61,030 nt of DNA from Bacteroidales bacterium (GTDB taxonomy: Bacteria > Bacteroidota > Bacteroidia > Bacteroidales > UBA12077): assembly GCA_013138975.1 (NCBI GenBank), contig WTBR01000010.1, positions 1 to 61,030 on the forward strand, in the 5' to 3' direction. Position numbers and translations under genes: made by a program. Under the pieces are notes generated by a model. That model was given only the letters and a program-made list of their open reading frames with translations. It made no database searches and was not told where the DNA came from. Below are positions 37,140 to 45,787 of this stretch, piece after piece. Position 1 is the first letter of the stretch. Each line of letters begins with the position of its first letter.

Positions 37140-38402
37140 CTAAGAACTAATAACTTTTATAATATCATTCCATTGTGTTGTAAATTTTCCTGAAAGCATT
37201 TCCTGTTTTAGTTTCCATTCTTTTCCATCGCCCTGAATAGCCAATTTGAGCTTATCCCTGCCATATTTTTGATTGATATGATCGCTTGCTTCTGATATTC
37301 GATTCTGGGCACTTATATCAATATTTGAAAACAATCCGGTTTGAATATTGTTCGCACTTTCCAGTCCGTCAACAATAACACCTGCTTTTTTATACCTTAA
37401 ACCTTCTTTATATATGACTTTAAGGCCTTTTAAAGCAAATTTACTTAATTCTATCTGACTATTGGTAGGAACGTCTAAATGTATTGTTTTTGAGAGATAT
37501 TGGTACTTATCATTGCTAAATGGATCAGTATGAATGAATACTGTAAGTATATTACATACAGAATTTTGCTTACGTAATTTCTCAGAACATCTTGTTGCAT
37601 AGGTTGATACTGCCTCTTTAAGGTATGTTACATCTGTAACAATCTTGCCAAAGCCACGTGTTGTCGCTATTGCTTTTTTTGCCGGGGGTACTGTTTCTAA
37701 AGGAATACAAGATATTCCTTGCAATTCTTTTTTTAATCGTAAACCAACAAGGGTAATATACTTTCGAATCCAATTGTCATTGGTATTAATAAAATCGTGT
37801 GCATTTAAAATATCGTTTGATTTTAAGAACTTTTGATATTGTTGCCCAATTCCCCATATATCGCCAATTTTTGTATTACGCAAAGCACAATCAATATCTC
37901 TTTTAGTATTTAGTACACAAACACCACTATATGATTTATTATTCTTGGCTAATTTATTGGCAATCTTTGATAAGGCCTTTGTTTTACTGATTCCAACTGT
38001 TACATCAATTCCTATGTATTGCTTTACTGTTCGTTTAATTTCTGAACCTAATTTCTCAAGATTATCATATTCAAAGCCTGTCAAATCAAGAAATGATTCA
38101 TCAATTGAGTAAACTTCGATTCGTGGTGTGAATGTTTCAAGAACTCTTATAATTCGATTACTCATATCGCCATACAAGGCATAATTGGAGCTAAATACGC
38201 TTACTTTATTTTCCATAAGGTATTGCTTCTTGTTAAATGCTGGTTCAGCCATCTTTAGTCCTAAGGCCTTGGCTTCATCAGATCGTGATATTATACAACC
38301 ATCGTTATTAGAAAGTACTATAACGGGCTTCCCTTCGAGTTTAGGATTAAAAACCTTTTCGCAGGAAACATAGAAATTATTAGCGTCTACTAGTGCGTAC
38401 AT
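37140..38402 (-). CDS. umuC: UmuC-type Y-family DNA polymerase (Pol V catalytic subunit)
   Basis: 420 residues. Translesion polymerase. Catalytic acids are Asp6 (ALVDANNFYVSCE) and Asp101-Glu102 (YSIDESFLDL). Thumb/HhH region around KIGDIWGIGQQYQKFL, little-finger domain about 240-350, and the conserved UmuC C-terminal tail (KYGRDKLKLAIQGDGKEWK). Works with processed UmuD' and RecA at stalled forks. It follows umuD by 140 bases; a GGGAATCT/AGATTCCC hairpin (38484-38505) lies between them, unusual for this normally overlapping pair. Confidence 0.94.
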   Translation of the reverse strand: MYALVDANNFYVSCEKVFNPKLEGKPVIVLSNNDGCIISRSDEAKALGLKMAEPAFNKKQYLMENKVSVFSSNYALYGDMSNRIIRVLETFTPRIEVYSIDESFLDLTGFEYDNLEKLGSEIKRTVKQYIGIDVTVGISKTKALSKIANKLAKNNKSYSGVCVLNTKRDIDCALRNTKIGDIWGIGQQYQKFLKSNDILNAHDFINTNDNWIRKYITLVGLRLKKELQGISCIPLETVPPAKKAIATTRGFGKIVTDVTYLKEAVSTYATRCSEKLRKQNSVCNILTVFIHTDPFSNDKYQYLSKTIHLDVPTNSQIELSKFALKGLKVIYKEGLRYKKAGVIVDGLESANNIQTGLFSNIDISAQNRISEASDHINQKYGRDKLKLAIQGDGKEWKLKQEMLSGKFTTQWNDIIKVISS

Positions 38403-38483
38403 TTTTTAAGATAAAAGTTTAAAGTTAGAAGATAAAAGTTCAGAGTTTATGATTCTATAAACTATGTCATTCGCGCAAAAGCG

Positions 38484-38522
38484 GGAATCTAAGAAGAGAT
38501 TCCCTTTTTCAAGGGAATGACA
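38484..38522. repeat. Short palindromic repeat between umuD and umuC
   Basis: GGGAATCT-AAGAAG-AGATTCCC followed by TTTTT on the plus strand. The segment AGATTCCCTTTTTCAAGGG plus AATGACA recurs at 44104-44130 in the lexA-dinB gap, and a GTGGGAATGACAGG relative is near 45183. Because the T run is on the plus strand, it is not a terminator for umuDC. Confidence 0.5.
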
Positions 38523-38542
38523 AAAGGATAGTTTATTCATTA

Positions 38543-38998
38543 CTAATGTTGTTTATGAATTGTATATGTAACAACTCCCCAAATCATGAAATTATTATGT
38601 TTAGAGATTTTTATTGGATCAAATTCCGGATTGTCAGGCATTAGATAAGCGGTCTCTTCATCTATTTTCTTGAATTTTTTCAGTGTGAATTCTCCATCAA
38701 CGATGCAAACCAATATAGAGTCGTTTTTTGGCTGTAATGATTTGTCAACGATCACGATATCGCCATCACATATTCCTGCGTTAATCATTGATGAACCGCT
38801 AATTTGAGCGAAAAATGTTGAGCTTGGATTTCGAATCAATTTCTCATTTAAATCCAGCGACATTTCCATATAATCATCTGCTGGAGAAGGAAATCCGGCA
38901 GGAATAAGGGATTTGAGAAAAGGCAAGTCTATTTTTGAAGATGTATCCGGCACAAATATTTCGAACTCTTTTTTTATATATAAGTTATTAATTATCAT
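38543..38998 (-). CDS. umuD: UmuD-like S24 self-cleaving protein
   Basis: 151 residues. LexA-type serine peptidase without a DNA-binding domain. RecA-stimulated self-cleavage at A34-G35 (PAGFPSP) would give UmuD'. The catalytic dyad is Ser70 (SGSSM) and Lys107 (GEFTLKKFK). Forms Pol V with UmuC. Starts 30 bases after the dnaE stop, so dnaE-umuD-umuC probably form one transcript. Confidence 0.92.
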   Translation of the reverse strand: MIINNLYIKKEFEIFVPDTSSKIDLPFLKSLIPAGFPSPADDYMEMSLDLNEKLIRNPSSTFFAQISGSSMINAGICDGDIVIVDKSLQPKNDSILVCIVDGEFTLKKFKKIDEETAYLMPDNPEFDPIKISKHNNFMIWGVVTYTIHKQH

Positions 38999-39028
38999 AG
39001 TATAAAACTTTCTATTTAATTTATTACA

Positions 39029-41995
39029 TTAACTCGCTTTTAGTCGAGTTGATGGCTCTTCTAAATTAATATTTGCAAGTCGATGTAATTCAGACACTTC
39101 AATGCTTACAAAACCAAACTCACTAACTACTTTTCCTTTTATTAAATAGCATCCCGGCCCCCGGAAAGGGTATTGTTTGTTGATGTTTGGGAATTGAACG
39201 GTATCGATCCAATGTCCCTCTAAATCAATAAAAACACCAAAACTCATATGTTTTCCACCCTCGGTGCGTGTTCCTTTTACATGAATTAAATATCCAATGA
39301 TCTCGACTTGTTTATTTATTTTATTTACAAGGTTTCGGGCAATCAAGCCTGTTTCGGGCAGTTCTTCTATTAACTTAAACGGAGGAATACTACACGAAAA
39401 ACCAATAATCTCTAATTCGTCATAAGCTGCCTCTAAAGGATGTGAGTACAGCTCTGGAAGCCTAAATTCCTTGGGCTTTTCGTTGAATAGTGTTTTAGCG
39501 GGTTTTGTTCTTTTATCCTTTTTAAGAATAAAATGTGCATCCCACAATAGTTCTTTTTTAGACTTTCCTGTAAAACGGAAAGCATTAATACGAAGGAGAA
39601 TGGTCAATTGCTCAAGGGAAACAGGAATCCGCTTCATGAAATCCCGAAGGTTCTCAAAAGATCCATTGGTATAACGATCAACTAATAAGATTTTTACTAT
39701 GGCAGTTTCAAGATGTTCTATCAAACTTAATCCAAGATAGATCACATTTCCTTGAATTACGGTAATATGTTCACTGTTATTTATGCAAGGTGATTCTATT
39801 TGTGCTCCGTGCATGCGTGCTTCGTGTACATAAAGTTCTTTGCGATAAAAACCGCCTCCATTGTTTATGGTTGCTACAATATACTCCAATGGATAATGTG
39901 CTTTAAGGTACAATGCCTGATAACTTTCAACGGCATATGATGCTGAATGTCCTTTAGAGAAAGCATAGTTGGCAAAACTTTCAATTTGTGTCCATACACG
40001 TTCAACAATATGTTGTGGATATTGCCTTTCCTTGCAATTGGAAAAAAATTTATCCTTAATCTTTCCAAACTCGTTACGGCGCTTGAATTTCCATGACATT
40101 CCACGACGTAAAACGTCAGCCTCGGCTAATGTAAGCCCGGCAAAATAATGAGCAACTTTCATAACATCTTCCTGATAAACCATAACACCATATGTTTCTT
40201 CCAGTAGATCATAGAGCTCCGGCATTTCTTTTCGGGCTACTTCTCTCCTTTCCGGATGCCTGTATCGTAGTATATATTCACGCATCATACCGCTTTTAGC
40301 AACTCCTGGGCGAATAATTGAGCTGGCAGCAACAAGCCTTATATAATCATCGGCTTCGAGTTTTGTAAGTAACATACGCATTGCAGGCGATTCTACATAA
40401 AAACAGCCTATGGTTTTTCCTTGTTTTAGAAGATTTTTAATTTTTTCATCTTTCTTAAACTCTTCTAAATCATGAATATCTATTATGTTACCTGTATTGT
40501 TTCTTACAATTGATACAGCATCTTCAATTTTGCTTAATCCACGTTGTCCCAGCACATCGAACTTAGCAAAACCAATATCTTCGGCTTCAAGCATACTAAA
40601 ATGTATGGTTGGGAATCCTTTTGGCGGCATTATGGTTGCAGTATAAGTACTTATAGGCTTGTCGGATATAATAATTCCACTTGAATGTACACTCAAATGA
40701 CTAGGAAAACCATGAATTAGTTTGCTGTATTTTAATACAAGCAATCCCATTTCATCAATTCCTCTGAGGTCTTTTGCTTTTTGCAGTTTTTCAATTTCTT
40801 GTGCCGGTAAACCAAACACCTTGCCTATCTCACGAATCATTGATTTGTACTGGAAAGTAATGTATGTTCCTACCAAAGCTGTATGATCCCAACTATGTCT
40901 GTCGAAAAGATATTTGGTAATATTATTCCTATCGCGCGATGAAAAATCAATGTCAAAGTCTGGCGGACTAGTTCGTGCAGGGTTTATAAATCGCTCGAAA
41001 TACAAATCCAGTTCAATGGGATCGACATCGGTAATACGTAGTAAATAGGCTACCATACTATTGGCTCCACTTCCCCTTCCAACGTAATAACAGCCTTTGC
41101 TGCGGGCATAATTAACCATATCCCAATTAATCAGAAAATAAGAACAGAAATTAAGCTGTTTAATTACTTTTAGTTCTTTTTCCATACGCTCAAGAACCTT
41201 TTGTGATGGCTTTTTATATCGATATTTCAAGCCTTTTTGTGCTTCTTGTTTTAAAAGCTCAAAATCTTCTTCGTGCGAGTCTGTATATGTTTGTTTGTTT
41301 TTTGATGTTTTAAATTCAAAGGAAATGGAGCATTTATCAAGAATTTGCTGAGTATTCTTTATAATCTGTGGATATTCCCGAAATAGTTCTTGAATATCTT
41401 CATTTTGAAACATAATTTCATTGGGCTGTGCTTCTTCGGTTTTGCGCAATCTGCTGAGTAAGATGTTATTGTCAATGGCACGCAATAAGCGGTGAATATT
41501 AAAATCGCGTTTATGACGAAAGCTTACTGCTTGTAGAATAACTAACTTATCCTGATAATCTTTCCACTCAGAAAATAGAAGTTTACTTAGTTGTGAGGGT
41601 TTTATCCCTACAAATTCATTTTCTTTTAGTGACTGATAATCAACACCTCCAAATGGATAAATTACATAAGTATCTTTTAATGAAGGTGCTTTTGCGAGAA
41701 AACTCTTACCGGAGTGAAGATGTTCTGTTAAATGTTCGTTTAAAGCCTTAAAACCATCGTTATTTCTTGCTATTCCAATATATTGTTGCTGAGCACCGTT
41801 TCTGAAATCAATGCCTAGAATAGGCTTTATTTGTTCTTTTTGGCATTGTCGAATAAAATCAAGGCAAGCCGAAGTATTATTGATATCGGAAAGTACAATA
41901 GAATCATAGCTTTTATCTTTGACTTCCTGCACCAATTGCTCAATGGAAAGTGTTCCAAATTTATAACTGTAATATGTGTGGCAGTTTAGTAACAC
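39029..41995 (-). CDS. dnaE2: Second DNA polymerase III alpha subunit (DnaE2/ImuC-like)
   Basis: 988 residues, shorter than replicative DnaE (about 1160). GTG start (41993-41995), supported because the PHP domain begins at once (LLNCHTYYSYKFGTLS). The polymerase site is PDFDID (345-350), with GRGSGANSMVAYLLRIT before it; the fingers include RRGMSWKFKRR, and SKGHSASYAVESYQALY is the conserved block. An OB fold lies near the end (EIIGYLIHVKGTRTEGGKHM). The PHP domain is degraded: the usual TDHxN metal motif reads SDINN, so no proofreading metal site is expected. Position between dinB and umuDC and the small size point to an SOS-induced, error-prone role. Confidence 0.85.
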   Translation of the reverse strand: MLLNCHTYYSYKFGTLSIEQLVQEVKDKSYDSIVLSDINNTSACLDFIRQCQKEQIKPILGIDFRNGAQQQYIGIARNNDGFKALNEHLTEHLHSGKSFLAKAPSLKDTYVIYPFGGVDYQSLKENEFVGIKPSQLSKLLFSEWKDYQDKLVILQAVSFRHKRDFNIHRLLRAIDNNILLSRLRKTEEAQPNEIMFQNEDIQELFREYPQIIKNTQQILDKCSISFEFKTSKNKQTYTDSHEEDFELLKQEAQKGLKYRYKKPSQKVLERMEKELKVIKQLNFCSYFLINWDMVNYARSKGCYYVGRGSGANSMVAYLLRITDVDPIELDLYFERFINPARTSPPDFDIDFSSRDRNNITKYLFDRHSWDHTALVGTYITFQYKSMIREIGKVFGLPAQEIEKLQKAKDLRGIDEMGLLVLKYSKLIHGFPSHLSVHSSGIIISDKPISTYTATIMPPKGFPTIHFSMLEAEDIGFAKFDVLGQRGLSKIEDAVSIVRNNTGNIIDIHDLEEFKKDEKIKNLLKQGKTIGCFYVESPAMRMLLTKLEADDYIRLVAASSIIRPGVAKSGMMREYILRYRHPERREVARKEMPELYDLLEETYGVMVYQEDVMKVAHYFAGLTLAEADVLRRGMSWKFKRRNEFGKIKDKFFSNCKERQYPQHIVERVWTQIESFANYAFSKGHSASYAVESYQALYLKAHYPLEYIVATINNGGGFYRKELYVHEARMHGAQIESPCINNSEHITVIQGNVIYLGLSLIEHLETAIVKILLVDRYTNGSFENLRDFMKRIPVSLEQLTILLRINAFRFTGKSKKELLWDAHFILKKDKRTKPAKTLFNEKPKEFRLPELYSHPLEAAYDELEIIGFSCSIPPFKLIEELPETGLIARNLVNKINKQVEIIGYLIHVKGTRTEGGKHMSFGVFIDLEGHWIDTVQFPNINKQYPFRGPGCYLIKGKVVSEFGFVSIEVSELHRLANINLEEPSTRLKAS

Positions 41996-42074
41996 GTTGG
42001 TTCAGTATTTTAATCGTTAATTTATAATGTTTTTTATATGATTCAAGCCTTAAACTACAGGCTTCATGTATATT

Positions 42075-42756
42075 TAGGTGCTAAGCAGCTTATTTTGTAA
42101 AGCACTTTACAAACAAATAGTTTTATTATCAACTTATTAATAAATCCGCTAAGCACCTACCTAAGGTTAATTATAACTCTGTTCAAATATTTCATTAATA
42201 ATCAAATAGATTCTTCGACATCCCGATAACTATCGGGACAGAATAACAGCTATCAGGTCTTTGTCTTTCTGGATATCCGCCACATTATTAATTCTTAATT
42301 ATCTAGGTGCTAAGCGGCTTATTTTGTAAAGCACTTTACAAACAAATAGTTTTATTATCAACTTATTAACAAATCCGCTAAGCACCTACCTAAGGTTAAT
42401 TATAACTCTGTTCAAATGTCTCATTAGCAATTAAATAAATTCTTCGACATCCCGATAACTATCGGGACAGAATGACAGCTACCAGGTCTTTGTCTTTCTG
42501 GATATCCGCCACATTATTAATTCTTAATTATCTAGGTGCTAAGTGGCTTATTTTGTAAAGCACTTTATAAACAAATAGTTTTATTATCAACTTATTAATA
42601 AATCCGCTAAGCACCTACCTAAGGTTAATTACAACTCTGTTCAAATGTCTCATTAGCAATTAAATAAATTCTTCGACATCCCGATAACTATCGGGACAGA
42701 ATGACAGCTATCAGATCATTGTCTATCTGGACATCCTCTCCATTCTTAATTCTTAT
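42075..42756. repeat. Three tandem 229-bp repeats with nested palindromes
   Basis: Units start at 42075, 42304 and 42533; the exact 229-base period holds, with a few substitutions between copies. Each unit has TAGGTGCTAAG(C/T)GG facing CCGCTAAGCACCTA about 80 bases away (13 of 14 paired). An inner palindrome TTGTAAAGCACTTTACAA (one base changed in copy 3) lies just inside the left arm, and CCCGATAACTATCGGGA further right. It fills the dinB-dnaE gap; the third unit touches the dinB stop codon. No reading frame persists across units. Confidence 0.9.
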
Positions 42757-43971
42757 TTATTGTCTTCTATGTGCAGGAATAATTGGAGGTTGTCCGTTAA
42801 ACGGATTACTCATCTGTCCTATTCCTTTTGTTCCCATAGTTGTTACACGTCGTATTGCGTTTTGTCCGTATCTGTTACGAATTTTGTCCATAGCCTGATA
42901 TAGATTGATCATTTCGGCAGTATCTTCGAAAAGATTCATTTGATATGTACCCGAAAGCAAATGACTGTAACGTACTCCTACCAATCGTACCAAGACTCTG
43001 CGTTCGTAAAGCTGATCGAAAAGATCCAATGCTGTTTTAATTAATGTATGATCTAATGATGTATATGGAATACGCTTTTGTCTTGTACGGGTGTCAAAAT
43101 CAGAATACCTTACTGTAACTGTTACACAAGATGTTAGTTTGTTTCCATTTCGGAGATAATAGCTTAGTTTTTCGGCCATTGAGGTTAGAATATTCTTTAA
43201 CTGTCGAGTGTCAATGGTATCTTTTTCAAGGGTTAATGAAGAAGATATCGATTTACGTTCATGATATGGAATAACTTCGCTATTATCAATTCCCTGAGCT
43301 TTTTTCCAGAGCATAATGCCACTCTTACCCATAACACGATCCATAAGCTCCATAGGCATTTCCTGCACTGTTTTTACATATTTAATGCCCATATTAAGGA
43401 GCATTTTGTAGGTTTTATCACCTACCATAGGAATCTTCTTTACAGCCAATGGTGCTAGAAACGGCTTTTCTGCTCCAAGCGGAATATTAATATGATTATC
43501 GGGTTTAGCTTCGTTAGTGCCTATTTTTGCTACTGTTTTGCTTGTTGATAAACCAAAAGATATTGGTAATCCTGTTTCTTTGGTGATCCGGGTTCGTAGT
43601 TCTTGTGCCCATTTATATGTTCCGTAGAATCTATCCATTCCACTTACATCAATATAAAACTCGTCGATAGACGATTTCTCGTACAATGGAGATTGCTCTT
43701 TTACAATATCGGTAACCATATCGGAGAATTTGCTATAAATTCCGCTATTGCCGCGAATTACAACGGCTTCGGGACATAGCATTTGTGCTGTTCGCATTGG
43801 CATAGCCGAATATATTCCGTATCTACGAGCTTCGTAACTACAGGCAGCAACAACTCCTCTTCCGCTGGTTCCTCCAACAAGTACAGGCTTATTGTTCAGG
43901 CTGGAATCGAGTAGCCGCTCACAGGGCACAAAGAATGTGTCTAAGTCAATATGGATAATTGATTTTTGCAT
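42757..43971 (-). CDS. dinB: DinB-type Y-family DNA polymerase (Pol IV)
   Basis: 404 residues. Catalytic acids are Asp9 (IHIDLDTFF) and Asp103-Glu104 (SSIDEFYIDVSG), so it is an active polymerase rather than a catalytically dead ImuB. The steric gate region FFVPCE, HhH near VKKIPMVGDKTYKMLL and little finger SSSLTLEKDTID...VRYSDFDTRTRQ are normal. Q-M-N-L-F near residue 360 is a good beta-clamp binding motif. A proline-rich tail (NGQPPIIPAHRRQ) closes the protein. It lies directly downstream of lexA in the SOS block. Confidence 0.94.
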   Translation of the reverse strand: MQKSIIHIDLDTFFVPCERLLDSSLNNKPVLVGGTSGRGVVAACSYEARRYGIYSAMPMRTAQMLCPEAVVIRGNSGIYSKFSDMVTDIVKEQSPLYEKSSIDEFYIDVSGMDRFYGTYKWAQELRTRITKETGLPISFGLSTSKTVAKIGTNEAKPDNHINIPLGAEKPFLAPLAVKKIPMVGDKTYKMLLNMGIKYVKTVQEMPMELMDRVMGKSGIMLWKKAQGIDNSEVIPYHERKSISSSLTLEKDTIDTRQLKNILTSMAEKLSYYLRNGNKLTSCVTVTVRYSDFDTRTRQKRIPYTSLDHTLIKTALDLFDQLYERRVLVRLVGVRYSHLLSGTYQMNLFEDTAEMINLYQAMDKIRNRYGQNAIRRVTTMGTKGIGQMSNPFNGQPPIIPAHRRQ

Positions 43972-44258
43972 TTATTTAATTCAAATAATAATTATCTACG
44001 TTTCAAAGAGGATATGCCAAAAAGCCATCATCTGTCATCCCCAACTCCTGCCGGCAGGTAGGTGATTGGAGATCTTATAATCCATTATATACAATTCAAT
44101 TAAGAGATTCCCTTTTTCAAGGGAATGACACCAAAGAGGCTTTTTGTACACTCTCAGTGTGACAATTTATAGCAAGTTATCATATTGTCCCGATAACTAT
44201 CGGGAGTCGAAATATGATTAGTTTTTATCCTTTTTAAACATCTTTTCAGGATTGAAAA
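43972..44258. other. lexA-dinB intergenic region with short palindromes
   Basis: Holds CCTGCCGGCAGG (44050), the AGATTCCC...GGGAATGACA repeat (44104-44130), ACACT-CTC-AGTGT (44150-44162) and CCCGATAACTATCGGG (44188-44203). The ACACT dyad is the only one here that looks like an operator, but it is not shared by the other SOS genes. Confidence 0.4.
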
Positions 44259-44891
44259 TTAATAATCAATCTTAGGTATAGTGGATACCACAACTCCTTG
44301 CACTATAAAATCTCGGGACAGAATAATTGGTGTATGTGTTTTGTTTGATGATCGTGGCATTAGCACTACATTATCGTTATTAATTTTTAGTTCTTTAATG
44401 GTTGCTTCATCATCGATAAGTGCAACGACAATATCACCGTTGTTGGCAGAACTCTGCTGTTTTACTAAAACTAAATCGCCATCGTTAATTCCTTTTTCGT
44501 TCATGGAATCGCCTGAGGCTTGTAATAAGTAATATTTATCGGGTAATTTAGCCAGTTTAGTAGAAACAGCAATCATAGCTTCGATGTTTTCTTCGGCTAA
44601 AATGGGCAAGCCACAAGCAATTGTTCCTAATAAGGGAATTTTAACTGTTTGCTCGCGTGCAGCTTCATTTTCTTCAATTTCGTATTGTATTAACTGAACA
44701 CTTCCGTCCTCTTTCTTATTCAGTATATTTTTATCAATCAAGCCTTGGAAAATAACTGAAGCAGAACGTGGCGATTTGTAATCCATTTCTTTCATTAACT
44801 CCCTTACACTAGGCATTCTGCCGTTGTTCATGAGAAAATCGCGCATGACACGTATTGCTGCTAATTCTTTATTTGAAACTTGATTTTGCAT
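44259..44891 (-). CDS. lexA: LexA repressor
   Basis: 210 residues counting from the ATG at 44891 (a TTG two codons earlier is less likely). N-terminal winged helix with recognition helix around SVRELMKEMDYKSPRSASVIF; S24 domain with cleavage at C93-G94 (GTIACGLP; Ala-Cys-Gly instead of the usual Ala-Ala/Ala-Gly), Ser129 (ASGDSM) and Lys166 (ATIKELK). RecA-triggered self-cleavage frees the SOS genes; the dinB, dnaE, umuD, umuC and SRAP genes next door are the obvious targets. An exact promoter sits only 4 bases before the start codon. Confidence 0.93.
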   Translation of the reverse strand: MQNQVSNKELAAIRVMRDFLMNNGRMPSVRELMKEMDYKSPRSASVIFQGLIDKNILNKKEDGSVQLIQYEIEENEAAREQTVKIPLLGTIACGLPILAEENIEAMIAVSTKLAKLPDKYYLLQASGDSMNEKGINDGDLVLVKQQSSANNGDIVVALIDDEATIKELKINNDNVVLMPRSSNKTHTPIILSRDFIVQGVVVSTIPKIDY

Positions 44892-44894
44892 ACA

Positions 44895-44926
44895 CAAATA
44901 TACACCAGAGATACACGAAAAGCAAA
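44895..44926 (-). promoter_or_regulatory. lexA promoter, nearly leaderless
   Basis: Minus-strand TTTG (44923-44926), 20 bases, TATATTTG (44895-44902): a full Bacteroidota -33/-7 match. The -7 element ends 3 bases from the ATG at 44891. Inside and after the spacer GTGTAT occurs three times, about 11 and 10 bases apart, a possible binding pattern for LexA itself. Confidence 0.55.
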
Positions 44927-45215
44927 TTATTTTTTACTGACAGTATTTAAGTATTTGTTATTCTGGTAATTAAATTTTAAATGAGTGGTGTATGTTTTTC
45001 ATTGACATTACATCATAATTATTTGTCATTATTCCCTAGTTCCTGTGCAAACTGGAATCTCATTCAAAAAGTAATAAAAGATCCCCAATCGAGTTGGGGA
45101 TGACAACTAATATAGTATTGAATTTCTTAGACTGTTATTTCTGGCTTGGTCGAAAGTCTTTAAAAAATAGATTCCCACCTACGTGGGAATGACAGGAAAA
45201 ATAGTTTTAGCAAAC

Positions 45216-45280
45216 AAAAAAGCCAGAAAGGGAATCCACTCCTTTCCAGCTGGTATTGAGAATTGCAAAGGGTCAGTTAG
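45216..45280 (-). terminator. Intrinsic terminator and duplicated 3' element, copy 1
   Basis: Minus-strand AGCTGGAAAGG-AGTGGATTC-CCTTTCTGGCT followed by TTTTTTG. Two pairs are G-U in this strand and would be mismatches in the other, so the structure belongs to the minus-strand transcript. The preceding ACTGACCCTTTGCAATTCTC is shared with the copy at 48235-48297. Confidence 0.75.
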
Positions 45281-45304
45281 ATATTTATTAAACCTCCGTT
45301 AGAT

Positions 45305-45751
45305 TTAATTTAGAACTTTTGTTTGTAGAGATTTAGATATTTCTTCCGCAGTATTAGTGATATAATCTTTTTTTCCTGCCATAAGTACAATTTTCTTATT
45401 AGGTAAAATCAAGATAAGTTTATAAAAGTCTATAGTTACTGTTCTGTTTATGGAAAGAACATTCATGCTTTGACTTGCTTTTGTTTTAATTATTTGAAGA
45501 TTAGTTAAAGTACTTATATCTTTCCATTCCCCTCGTCTTATCGTGAAAATGCCATTATATTTTTTTAGTCTTTTATTGTCTGAATCTATAATCAAACCTG
45601 ATTTAATAAAAAGACATAGAATGGATATTACTAAGAATATTATTCCTGTCCAGTCTAAAACCGCAATTCTCCAAGCACTAATACCAAATAATATATAACC
45701 TAAAGCAATGAAATTTGGAGGAAGCTTAGCTGTTTTGTAATTTAAAATCAT
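45305..45751 (-). CDS. Membrane protein with PH-like domain
   Basis: 148 residues. Two TM helices (about 14-30 and 33-50) are followed by a beta-rich domain (SGLIIDSDNKRLKKYNGIFTIRRGEWKDI, LILILPNKKIVLMAGK) ending in a helix (ITNTAEEISKSLQ). This is the layout of bacterial PH-like/YdbT-type or DUF304-like membrane proteins. Last gene of the block, 36 bases after the FtsX-like permease gene and directly before a strong terminator. No function can be given. Confidence 0.65.
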   Translation of the reverse strand: MILNYKTAKLPPNFIALGYILFGISAWRIAVLDWTGIIFLVISILCLFIKSGLIIDSDNKRLKKYNGIFTIRRGEWKDISTLTNLQIIKTKASQSMNVLSINRTVTIDFYKLILILPNKKIVLMAGKKDYITNTAEEISKSLQTKVLN

Positions 45752-45787
45752 CTTTTATATTTATAAATTAAACACTAGAAATTAAAT

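Noticed and set aside
42075..42756. CRISPR array or integron cassette array
   Set aside because: Only three units of 229 bp with no short repeat/variable spacer structure and no cas genes.
36235..45000. Common SOS operator shared by lexA, dinB, dnaE2 and SRAP
   Set aside because: Candidate dyads (ACACT-CTC-AGTGT, GTGTAT repeats, CAGTATTT) are each present at only one or two promoters; no shared palindrome was found by eye.
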